DNA of 60,201 bases from Planctomycetota bacterium (GTDB taxonomy: Bacteria; Planctomycetota; UBA1135; GCA-002686595), in contig JACRIN010000036.1 in NCBI GenBank assembly GCA_016220085.1, positions 1-60,201 of the forward strand, in the 5' to 3' direction. The position numbers and the translations under genes are program-made. Under the pieces are notes generated by a model. That model did not search any database and was not told the DNA's origin. It saw nothing but the letters and a program-made list of their open reading frames with translations. Shown here piece by piece: positions 7,649 through 15,089 of the stretch (its first letter is position 1; the number at the start of each line of letters is the position of its first letter).

Positions 7649-7686
7649 TCAGGGCCGGCCGCGAACGCGGTCGGCCCTGATGCTTT
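7649..7686 (+). terminator. Rho-independent terminator of the RRM gene
   Basis: TCAGGGCCG and CGGCCCTGA form a GC-rich stem with further inner pairing, followed by a short T-rich stretch (TGCTTTT), beginning 28 bp after the RRM stop codon. Confidence 0.8.
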
Positions 7687-7698
7687 TCCGGGCGCGCT

Positions 7699-8694
7699 TC
7701 ACGCCGCCGGATCGTTGCGGCTACCGCCGGAGTCGAGCTCGTATGCCGCGACCTCGCGGTACCAGCGCTGCACGGTGCGCAGACCGCGCGCCTCGAACCA
7801 ACCGACCAGCCAACCGACCGCCGCTTGCACGCCGTCGGTCGCGATCGGCGCGGCGAAGTTCGCGAGCCCGACGTGCAGGCCGCGCGGAGTCGGGCGCGCT
7901 TCGAGCAGCACCTGCTGCACGATGCCGTGCTCCTCGACGTGCGCGAGGAAGACGTAGCCGCCGTGCTCGATCCGCCGCAGCGCTTCGAGCAGCACGACGG
8001 AGCCGCCTTCGATCTTCAGGACCTGCTTGTCGAAGCGCGCGAGCTCGGGGAGCTCGCCTTCCATCAGAGCGTGAGGCATCGGGGGTCGAGGGAGAACGGG
8101 CCAAGGCTCGCGGGCCTCGGCGGTCTTGGTGAACACGACGTGATGGATCGTGCGGCCGGTGAACTTCCACTTCAGCGCATACTTGGTCGCGAGCAACGCG
8201 GCCGGCGGCTCGCGCTCCTCGATCGAATAGAGCCCGGTCGCGCGCGCTTCGTCGAGCGCGAACCGCCAGTACTCGTCGTGATCGGTGGTCAGCCAGAGCG
8301 CGCCGCCCGGCGCGAGCCGCGTCGCGACGCGCGCCAGGAACTCGGCGCGCAGCAGACGGTTTTCCTCGTGGCGCGCCTTCGGCCAGGGATCGGGGAAGTT
8401 CACGTAGATGCGCGTGAGCGAGCTCGGCGGTACCAATTGGCGCAGCGCGAACTCCGCGGGTCCGTGGAAGAGCCGCACGTTGGAGACGCCGCCCGCGACC
8501 AGCCGGCCGATCGCGCGCGCCAGCGACCCGGCCGAGATGTCGATCGCCAGCAGGTTCCAGTCCGACCGCTCCTCCGCGAGCGCGGCGGTGAACCGACCGT
8601 CGCCGAAGCCGATCTCGACCACCAACGGCGCCTCGCGACCCCACACGTCGGGCGGCGAGAACGGATACTCGGCATGGTCGGCGCGCAGAAGCAC
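7699..8694 (-). CDS. trmB: tRNA (guanine-N7-)-methyltransferase TrmB, with C-terminal extension
   Basis: The enzyme methylates G46 of tRNA to m7G using SAM. VVEIGFGDGRFTAALA is the SAM-binding motif and VNFPDPWPKARHEENRL the TrmB signature, followed by LWLTTDHDEYW. TATA-box-free, the gene starts at 8694 and diverges from a pseudopilin gene. At 331 residues it is about 100-120 longer than usual TrmB proteins. The extra part begins near residue 205 after TIHHVVFTKT and has its own predicted alpha/beta content (MEGELPEL, GGYVFLAHVEEHG). Its role is unknown; it could contact tRNA or be a separate small domain. Assignment to TrmB is secure, the extension is not explained. Confidence 0.92.
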   Translation of the reverse strand: MLLRADHAEYPFSPPDVWGREAPLVVEIGFGDGRFTAALAEERSDWNLLAIDISAGSLARAIGRLVAGGVSNVRLFHGPAEFALRQLVPPSSLTRIYVNFPDPWPKARHEENRLLRAEFLARVATRLAPGGALWLTTDHDEYWRFALDEARATGLYSIEEREPPAALLATKYALKWKFTGRTIHHVVFTKTAEAREPWPVLPRPPMPHALMEGELPELARFDKQVLKIEGGSVVLLEALRRIEHGGYVFLAHVEEHGIVQQVLLEARPTPRGLHVGLANFAAPIATDGVQAAVGWLVGWFEARGLRTVQRWYREVAAYELDSGGSRNDPAA

Positions 8695-8840
8695 GGCGGT
8701 ATTAGTAGCAGAAGCCTCCGGCGCGGCCGCGCGAGCCCGGCACGACTTTCCGAGCGGCCGGCGAATGCCTCAAGCGTCCTCGGAAGGGCCGTCGAAAGAA
8801 AGGCCTCGCGCCGCTCGGCGTCTCGGAGCATCCTCAGGTC

Positions 8841-9392
8841 GTGCGCACCTTCGTACTCGCGAATCGACGGCCTCGAGAGAGCCGTGCAGGCATGAGCCTG
8901 CTCTCGGTGCTGCTCGTGCTCGCGACGATCGCGGTGCTCGCGGGCTGGGCGATCCCGTCGTTCTTCGGACAGCCCGACGTCACGCTCGACAACGCGGCCA
9001 ACCTGCTCGTGCGCGACATCCGCACCGCGCAGAACCGAGCGATGTGGTCCGGTGTCGATGCCTACGTGCAGTTCGACGCCGACTGTGGCGGCTATCGCAT
9101 CGTCGATCGCAACGGACGCGCGCTCGAGCGGCTCGGCGCGCTCGGCGACTGGGCCCAGCGCTACGAAGAGGGCGGCGTGTTCCAAGGCGTCAAGGTCGCG
9201 CGCATCGACTGCGGCCCGGATCGCGCGCTGCTCTTCGACGCGAAGAAGCGCAATTGGGAGGGCGGCGAGATCGAGCTCTGCTTCGCGGGAGCGACGCGCG
9301 TCATCCGCATCCGAGCGCGGCAAGGCGACGTCAGCGTGCTCGGCCTGCAGCGCAGGCGGCAGCACGGCGAGCCCGACCACGCCGGCGAGTGA
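8841..9392 (+). CDS. Type IV pilin-like / GspH-type pseudopilin
   Basis: A 183-residue protein with a type III (prepilin) signal: a 17-residue basic leader ending in RAG, then MSLLSVLLVLATIAVLAGW as the hydrophobic helix. The conserved Glu at position +5 of the mature protein is Ser here, a known feature of minor pseudopilins at the filament tip but not of major pilins. The rest fits a GspH-like beta-rich domain (RDIRTAQNRAMWSG). The start codon is GTG. No other type II secretion or pilus gene is nearby, so it depends on a prepilin peptidase encoded elsewhere. Confidence 0.75.
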   Translation: MRTFVLANRRPRESRAGMSLLSVLLVLATIAVLAGWAIPSFFGQPDVTLDNAANLLVRDIRTAQNRAMWSGVDAYVQFDADCGGYRIVDRNGRALERLGALGDWAQRYEEGGVFQGVKVARIDCGPDRALLFDAKKRNWEGGEIELCFAGATRVIRIRARQGDVSVLGLQRRRQHGEPDHAGE

Positions 9393-9425
9393 CGACAAGT
9401 CGGGCCGACGCGAAAGGCCCGGGTG

Positions 9426-9461
9426 AAAAAAACCGGAGTCGTCTCCGAAGAGACGACTCCG
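9426..9461 (-). terminator. Strong rho-independent terminator, minus strand
   Basis: A perfect 12-bp stem with a 4-nt loop (9434-9461) is followed on the minus strand by seven T residues (9426-9432). The nearest minus-strand protein gene ends 650 bp away, so the likely transcript is the structured RNA that leads into it. Confidence 0.85.
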
Positions 9462-9672
9462 CGCGGATCGCCGAGCCTCGCGGCCCGGCGACGGCCGATC
9501 GCAGGTGGCAGGACCCGCTTCGGCGGCCCCGAGGAACGATGGCAGGTTCGTTCGTTCAGGGCGCTCCGGTCAGGGGCCGGAGCAACGGGCTCTTGGGGAG
9601 CCCGTGTCGTTCGCGCATGGCAGGTAGCGCTCGCGACAGAGGTGACTGTAGCAGCGCTCGCCGAAGCTCCAC
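9426..9672 (-). ncRNA. Candidate structured RNA with C-rich hairpin loops and its own terminator
   Basis: Read on the minus strand, a perfect 9-bp closing stem (9659-9667 with 9517-9525) encloses five hairpins: 9627-9657 (loop TCACCT), 9613-9630 (loop containing CCTGCC), 9585-9605 (loop CCCAA), 9563-9583 (loop CCCCTGA) and 9534-9553 (loop ACCTGCCA). A sixth at 9501-9518 also exposes CCTGCC. A rho-independent terminator follows. No open frame covers the region convincingly on either strand. I could not match it to RNase P, tmRNA, SRP or 6S signatures. The repeated C-rich loops would pair with Shine-Dalgarno-like sequences, so it may be a regulatory RNA. The 5' end and promoter are not determined. 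Confidence 0.55.
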
Positions 9673-10117
9673 AAGGGGCTGCCCGACGTCTTCGAAAGAG
9701 CGCGTGAAGGCGAAGTCCCAACCCCGGCGGCGGGCGCGAGGGTGCGGGCGCCCGCTCTCGGTCGCTCCCGGTCGGTTCAGCCGGCTCGCGGCTGCTCGGG
9801 AACCAGGGCCTCGCTTCGCTGGGAGGCGCGCCGCCGGTTCCCACAGCCCGCCCGGGCCGCGGCGCGCCCATGACAGCGCTTCGCGAGCTCTCGGCCGCGC
9901 TCGCCGCTCCGTCCGGGACGCGCGAGCCCGTCGCTCGGTCCACCGCGGACCGAGCGCGGTTTCGGCACAGCCATGAGAGGCAGTCAGAGGCCGAGCCGGG
10001 GCCCGACCTCCGCAGCTCGACGATCAATCGCTCGGGCCCGCCGTCGCCGTCGCGACGCCGCGCCCGAGTTCCCCGAATCCCCCGGGGTCCCCCGAATCCG
10101 TTGGGAGCGACCCGCGC
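9673..10117. other. Intergenic region without a gene, with G-rich motif
   Basis: No open frame here has protein-like composition. On the minus strand at 10093-10063 there are four runs of three to five G residues spaced by 4-5 nt, a potential G-quadruplex 24 bp after the rhodanese stop codon. It contains a direct repeat, CCCCGAATCC, at 10071-10080 and 10090-10099 on the plus strand. The remainder may hold the promoter of the structured RNA. Confidence 0.5.
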
Positions 10118-10648
10118 TCAGTACCGCGGAACCGACGCGTCGACCTCGTCGCCCCACGCGAGGATGCCGCCGCGCATCGAATAGACGCGCTGGAAGCCGT
10201 GGCCGATGAAGTAGCTCGCGACGTCGAGCGAGCGCACGCCGCTGCGGCACGTGAAGACGATCTTGCGGTCCTTCGGCAGGTCCATGTACTTGGCCGGGTT
10301 GTCGTAGTCGAGCGGCTCGGCGCCGGCGATGCGCGCGAGCGCGAGCTCCTCCGGCGTGCGCACGTCGATGAAGGAGAAGTCCTCCTTCGCGTCGAGCCAC
10401 TGCTTCACGTCCTTGGGCTCGACTTGGATCTTGGTGTCGACGTCCTGCGCGCGAGCGATCGTCGCGAGAACCTCCTTCACGTCGAGGATGTTGTGGTCCT
10501 TGCACACCTGGGCGAGCGTGTCGGTCGGCTGGAAACCGCACGAGGAACAGCCGCCGATGTGATAGCGCTGGAAGAGCGCGCGCTGGGCCGCGGGAGCGAT
10601 CTCGAGGATCCGCTCCATGGTCATGTCGGGGGTGATCGTGGTGGTCAT
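10118..10648 (-). CDS. Rhodanese with N-terminal CSSC redox domain
   Basis: A 176-residue two-domain protein. Residues 1-60 match the DUF1858-like 'hybrid-cluster-protein-associated redox disulfide' domain, with IGGCSSCGFQPTDTLAQVC giving a CxxC pair. Residues 80-176 are a rhodanese domain with FIDVRTPEE, the catalytic Cys in FTCRSGVRS, and MRGGILAWGDEV at the end. Such fusions are thought to move sulfane sulfur between a redox-active dithiol and a rhodanese thiol; the acceptor is unknown. The start at 10648 is used because the frame upstream lacks homology and the domain begins there. Confidence 0.85.
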   Translation of the reverse strand: MTTTITPDMTMERILEIAPAAQRALFQRYHIGGCSSCGFQPTDTLAQVCKDHNILDVKEVLATIARAQDVDTKIQVEPKDVKQWLDAKEDFSFIDVRTPEELALARIAGAEPLDYDNPAKYMDLPKDRKIVFTCRSGVRSLDVASYFIGHGFQRVYSMRGGILAWGDEVDASVPRY

Positions 10649-10799
10649 GGCGGGGTGAGGGTTCGATGGTGCGCCCGAACGGCGCGGGCCGCAAATTCTA
10701 CCGTGAACGTGCGAGTCGATGAGCCTCCGAGCTCGCGGAGCGAGTGCCACGGACCGTGAAGGTGCTGTTCCGGCCGGCTTCGCGCTCCGGGACGACGCG

Positions 10800-10990
10800 C
10801 TACGGAACGAAGGTCACCTGCAGGCCATCGGTCAGGTTGAGCCCGGCGCCGCCGCCCGCGACGCCGCGATACCAGACCTGCAGGTACCACGTCTCCCCCG
10901 GGTTGAGCAGCGAATACCACGGCGTGACGCAGTGGCTGACCGCGGCGGTCATCGTCCCGGTCGCACCGCTCGACAGAACGGGAGAGCTTT
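10800..10990 (-). pseudogene. Fragment of the planctomycete secreted-protein C-terminal domain
   Basis: About 62 codons on the minus strand end with NPGETWYLQVWYR, GGGAGLNLTDG and a stop after VTFVP. This is the terminal part of the domain that ends many planctomycete secreted proteins (compare the YYTQYWSRD region in the gene at 12425). There is no start codon or upstream domain in frame, so it is a remnant, lying just downstream of the saccharopine-dehydrogenase-like gene. The 408-bp space between neighbours holds nothing else. Confidence 0.6.
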
Positions 10991-11056
10991 CGAAACCGCG
11001 AGCGAATGTCGACCGGACGACTCCACGGCTCGTGGGGCCAATCGCTTCGCACCCTG

Positions 11057-12220
11057 TCAGCGCTCTCGCAGCTCGACCCAGATGTCGTGCCGCGGGAGTT
11101 CCTCGTAGTACTGCACCGCCGGCACCGAAACTTCGAGCGGCCGGGCGCCCGGCGCGACGAGCTTGCGAGCCTGGAAATGCGCGACCAGCGCCGCGGGGAA
11201 CGCCGTGCCGCGCTCCATCGCGGTGAAGCCCGTCTTCGGATCTTGGCGTTCGAACACGTCGTACTGGAGCGTGACGCGTTTGCCCTTGCGCTTGCCGATC
11301 ACGATCGTCCGCAAGAGCACGATGTCGCGAACCCTCGGGAAATCGAGCGTCGACTCGAACAGCGCGCGCAGCGTCGCTCGCGGTTCGTACTCGCGGCCGC
11401 CGTGCACGAGCTCGTGTTCGAACGCACCGATCCCGAAGAGCGCGCGGATCACGTCCCAATGCCCCGGATAGCGCAGCGTCTTGTAGTCGTACGTCTTCAA
11501 CGCGCCCTTCCACGTCTCGGGGCACGTGCTCGTGCCGCCCGAGGTCACCGCGGCTTCGAGCACGCCGAGCTTGCCGAAGTCGAGCTCCTCCACCTCGCCG
11601 AGCGTCGGCACGTCGACGCGCTTGCCGCCGCGCAGGAACTCGCCGACGCCGGAGTACTCGTTGATCAGCCCATCGAAGTTGAACACGAGCTTGTATGCGA
11701 GCGGCCCGACCGGCTCCTCCGGCAAACCGCCGCAGCGGACGTGCACGTGCTCCGCGCGATCGAGCACCGCGACGCCGTGCGCGGCGAGGTGATTGCCGAG
11801 CCCGGGCGCGAGCCCGCAGTCGGGCACGATGCTGACGCCGGCCTTCTTCGCCTTCGCGTGCAACGCGAGCTCGGCGCGGACGACGTTCGTGTTGCCGCCG
11901 AGGTCGAGGAACGAGCTCTTCGCCTGCACCGCGCGCGCCGCGAGCTCCGCATTGAAGCGGTACGGCACCGCGGAGAGCGTCACGTCGCTCCCGCGCATCG
12001 CACCGCACGCGTCGGTCGCCTTGGACACGTCGCAGCGGCGCGCGACGAACTCGCAGCGCGTCTTCGGCAGGAGCTTCTTCAGCCGCTTCGCCGCGGCGTG
12101 CGCGACACGCTCGTCGGCATCCGCGAGCACGATCCGGCTCGCTTCTCCGTTCTTCGCGAGGTCGTAGGCCAACGCCGCGCCTTGGCGGCCCGCACCGAGC
12201 ACCGTGTAGCTGAAAGTCAT
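11057..12220 (-). CDS. Saccharopine dehydrogenase family protein
   Basis: A 387-residue enzyme with an N-terminal Rossmann domain (YTVLGAGRQGAALAYDLA, then ADADER) and the Saccharop_dh_N/C two-domain layout. SFLDLGGNTNV and VPDCGLAPGLGN are typical of the lysine-dehydrogenase / lysine 6-dehydrogenase-like branch. It would use NAD(P)H for oxidative or reductive amine chemistry on an amino-acid-like substrate, which cannot be fixed from sequence. The start at 12220 begins directly at the Rossmann fold. No lysine-pathway neighbours are present. It diverges from the 14-repeat secreted protein. Confidence 0.85.
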   Translation of the reverse strand: MTFSYTVLGAGRQGAALAYDLAKNGEASRIVLADADERVAHAAAKRLKKLLPKTRCEFVARRCDVSKATDACGAMRGSDVTLSAVPYRFNAELAARAVQAKSSFLDLGGNTNVVRAELALHAKAKKAGVSIVPDCGLAPGLGNHLAAHGVAVLDRAEHVHVRCGGLPEEPVGPLAYKLVFNFDGLINEYSGVGEFLRGGKRVDVPTLGEVEELDFGKLGVLEAAVTSGGTSTCPETWKGALKTYDYKTLRYPGHWDVIRALFGIGAFEHELVHGGREYEPRATLRALFESTLDFPRVRDIVLLRTIVIGKRKGKRVTLQYDVFERQDPKTGFTAMERGTAFPAALVAHFQARKLVAPGARPLEVSVPAVQYYEELPRHDIWVELRER

Positions 12221-12424
12221 GTTCCGTGGCTCCAGAGGGCCGCAGAGCATATCGAGGGGTCTTCCCGCGCGCGGTAGGAACCTATCAGCCGCAGGGCGCA
12301 TCGCCGGAACCCGTCACCGCCCCGCGAGCTCGAGCTTGAACCGACCGGATGGCGCCGAGCGATTCTTCGAGAATCGAGTTAACTTCGCGGACAGTCGGTC
12401 CCTCCAAGAAGCGGAGTCCCCACC

Positions 12425-15088
12425 ATGCTCACCGGTCTCTTGCTCGCGTGCTCATTCGCTCCGCTGCAGGACTGCAGCCAACTCACGGCCGGTTTCGGTT
12501 CGTCCGGCGTCGCTTGGGGCCCCAACGGAGGCGTGGTGTACGCGAGCGCGGTCCACGACGACGGCACCGGGCAAGCGCTCTACCTCGGCGGCATCTTCGA
12601 CTTCGCCGGCGAGACGCCCGCGAACTCGATCGTGCGCTTCGACGGCACGAGCTTCGAGCCGCTGCCCGGACCCGGCGGCGTCGACGTGCTCGCGCCCTCG
12701 ACCTTCGGCGCACGCGCGCTCGCGAGCTTCGACGACGGCAGCGGGCAAGCGCTCTACGTCGCGGGCGACTTCGTCACGAGCTTGGGCCTGCCGCAACACG
12801 GACTCGCGAAGTGGGACGGCTCGACGTGGACGTCGGTGCTCTCTGTGACGTCGCAGTTCTCGGGCTTCGTCGGCATCGCCGACTTGCAGGTCTGGGACGA
12901 CGGCGGCGGTCCGGCGCTCTACTTCGCCGGCACGTTCAACAAGGTCGACGGCGTCGCCGCGGCGAGCATCGGCAAGTACGACGGTTCCGGGTGGTCGACC
13001 GTTGGCGCGGGCTACACGGGCTCGAACGTCTGGGCGCTCGCAGTGCACGACAACGGCTCGGGCGAGAAGCTCTACGCCGCCGGGTGGAACTTCCCGAGCA
13101 AGCAGAGCGTCGAGAGTTGGGACGGCGCGACCTGGACGATCCTGCCCGGCGTGTTCGACGCGCCGATCGAGTCGTTGCACTCGCACGACGACGGCGCGGG
13201 CGCCGCGCTGTACGCCGGTGGCACGTTCAACACGCCGTTCCAGAGCCTCGCTCGCTGGGACGGAAGCGCTTGGTCTTCCGTCGGGAGCGGCGTGCAGTTC
13301 TTCCCGACCGCGTTCGCGACGCACGACGACGGCGGCGGTGCGGAGCTGTATGCGATCGGACGCTCGTTCGTGATTCCGCCGCCGGCGTGGGCGATCCGCG
13401 CGGCGCGTTGGGATGGCACCGGTTGGGAGGATCTACAGAGCGGTTTGTCGTCGGACGGCTGGACGCTCTGCGAGTTCGACGCCGGCGCGGGGACGGAGCT
13501 CTACGCGGGCGGCTTCTTCACGCAAGCCGGCGGCCAGCGCGCGGACCATGTCGCGAAATGGACCGCGAGCGGTTGGAACCGCATCTACTCGAGCAAGGGA
13601 CTCCGCAGCGCGGGCGACGCGCTCTTCGCATTCGACGACGGCGGCGGAAACGAGCTCTACGGCAACGCCGGGATCGTCTATCTGAACACCCAGGGCGAGC
13701 CGAACGTCGACGGCGTCGTGCGTTGGACCGGCACGAGCTGGGATCTGCTCCCCGCCGAGTTCTCCGGCAGCGTTACGACTTTCGGCGCTTTCGACGCGGG
13801 TTCCGGCAACGAGCTCCACGTCGGCGGCGCCTTCGTGGAGGTCGACGGCAGCGTCGTGAACGGCATCGCGCGCTACGACGGAACGGCGTGGCACGCGGTC
13901 GCCGGCGGCGTCACGCAAAACGGCTCGCCGGGGCAAGTGTTCGCGCTCTGCCTGCACGACTTCGGCGCGGGACCGAGGCTGGTCGCCGGCGGGAACTTCG
14001 ACGCGGCCGGCGGCGCGAGCGCGCGCAACATCGCCGTGTGGGACGGCACGAGCTTCTCCGCGCTCGACGTCGGCATCAGCGGCGTCGTGTACGCGCTGGC
14101 GAGCTACGACGACGGCACGGGCGCGAAGCTCTACGCCGGCGGCGACTTCGTCAACGCGAGCGGAACCCAGGTCAACTACGTCACGCGCTGGGACGGGACG
14201 ACGTGGGAAGCGCTCGGCACCGGCATGAACCGCGAAGTGCGCGTGTTGGCCGTCGCGAATCTCGGCGCGGGGCCGAGGCTCTACGCCGGCGGCGACTTCT
14301 TCGCCGTCGACGGGATCGCCGCGCCGTTCGTCGCCGCGTTCGACGGCACGAACTGGGAAGCGTTGCTCTCCGGCGGCTTGGCGTTGAACGGCCGCGTCTC
14401 GACGATCGTCGGCCACGACGACGGCGAGGGCACGCAGCTCTACGTCGGCGGGAGCTTCTCGCTCGCCGGCGGCGCGCCCGCGCACCACGTCGCGCGTTGG
14501 AACGGCTCGGCGTGGCTCGCGCTCGACGAAGAGCCCGATAGCGACGTGCACGCGCTCGCGTCCTTCGACGAAGGTGTCGGCATCGGGCCCGCGCTCTTCG
14601 CCGCGGGATCCTTCGGGCTCTGGGACGGCACGCCGTCGATGGGCACCGCGCGCATCGCGCCGAATGCTCCGTGCGCGCCGGTCGTCTACTGCACTTCGAA
14701 GACCAATTCGCTCGGTTGCACGCCGGCGATGTACACGACGGGCTCGACCAGCCTCGCCGCGAACAACTTGCGGCTGCACGCCGGCAACGTGCTCAACAAC
14801 AAGAACGGTCTGCTCTTCTGGAGCACCAAGCCCAACGGCGCTCCGTTCCAAGGCGGACACCTGTGCTGCAAACCGCCGATCGTGCGCACCACCGTGCAGG
14901 CGACCGCCGGCAATCCGCCGCCGAACGACTGCTCGGGCTCGCTGCACTTCCACTGGAACCAGGCGTACGTCAACCAGCTCGGCCTGCCGCTCGGCGACTG
15001 GTACTACACGCAGTACTGGTCGCGCGACCCCAACTCGCCGTCGACGACGAGCTTGAGCAACGCGATTCGCTTCCTCTTGACTCCCTGA
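12425..15088 (+). CDS. Secreted protein with 14 beta-propeller-like repeats
   Basis: An 887-residue exported protein with a short hydrophobic N-terminus (LLLACSFAPL). From residue 40 to about 740 it contains fourteen repeats of roughly 50 residues with the pattern D-D-G-x-G-x-x-L-Y-x-G-G-x-F followed by W-D-G-x-x-W. Fourteen copies would make two seven-bladed propellers. Residues 755-887 are the planctomycete C-terminal domain (CTSKTNSLGCTP ... PFQGGHLCCKPP ... WYYTQYWSRD) with several conserved Cys. The function is unknown; carbohydrate or protein binding at the surface is plausible from the fold. A GCGGAG ribosome binding site precedes the ATG. Confidence 0.85.
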   Translation: MLTGLLLACSFAPLQDCSQLTAGFGSSGVAWGPNGGVVYASAVHDDGTGQALYLGGIFDFAGETPANSIVRFDGTSFEPLPGPGGVDVLAPSTFGARALASFDDGSGQALYVAGDFVTSLGLPQHGLAKWDGSTWTSVLSVTSQFSGFVGIADLQVWDDGGGPALYFAGTFNKVDGVAAASIGKYDGSGWSTVGAGYTGSNVWALAVHDNGSGEKLYAAGWNFPSKQSVESWDGATWTILPGVFDAPIESLHSHDDGAGAALYAGGTFNTPFQSLARWDGSAWSSVGSGVQFFPTAFATHDDGGGAELYAIGRSFVIPPPAWAIRAARWDGTGWEDLQSGLSSDGWTLCEFDAGAGTELYAGGFFTQAGGQRADHVAKWTASGWNRIYSSKGLRSAGDALFAFDDGGGNELYGNAGIVYLNTQGEPNVDGVVRWTGTSWDLLPAEFSGSVTTFGAFDAGSGNELHVGGAFVEVDGSVVNGIARYDGTAWHAVAGGVTQNGSPGQVFALCLHDFGAGPRLVAGGNFDAAGGASARNIAVWDGTSFSALDVGISGVVYALASYDDGTGAKLYAGGDFVNASGTQVNYVTRWDGTTWEALGTGMNREVRVLAVANLGAGPRLYAGGDFFAVDGIAAPFVAAFDGTNWEALLSGGLALNGRVSTIVGHDDGEGTQLYVGGSFSLAGGAPAHHVARWNGSAWLALDEEPDSDVHALASFDEGVGIGPALFAAGSFGLWDGTPSMGTARIAPNAPCAPVVYCTSKTNSLGCTPAMYTTGSTSLAANNLRLHAGNVLNNKNGLLFWSTKPNGAPFQGGHLCCKPPIVRTTVQATAGNPPPNDCSGSLHFHWNQAYVNQLGLPLGDWYYTQYWSRDPNSPSTTSLSNAIRFLLTP

Positions 15089-15089
15089 G

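Noticed and set aside
9426..9672. Reading the structured RNA as tmRNA, RNase P or SRP RNA
   Set aside because: None of the conserved blocks I know (RNase P GAAAGUCC, SRP GGAA tetraloop, tmRNA T-arm) is present on either strand.
12349..14541. 730-codon frame overlapping the 14-repeat protein
   Set aside because: Same strand, shifted frame; composition is Arg/Ala only, and the other frame carries the repeats and domain.
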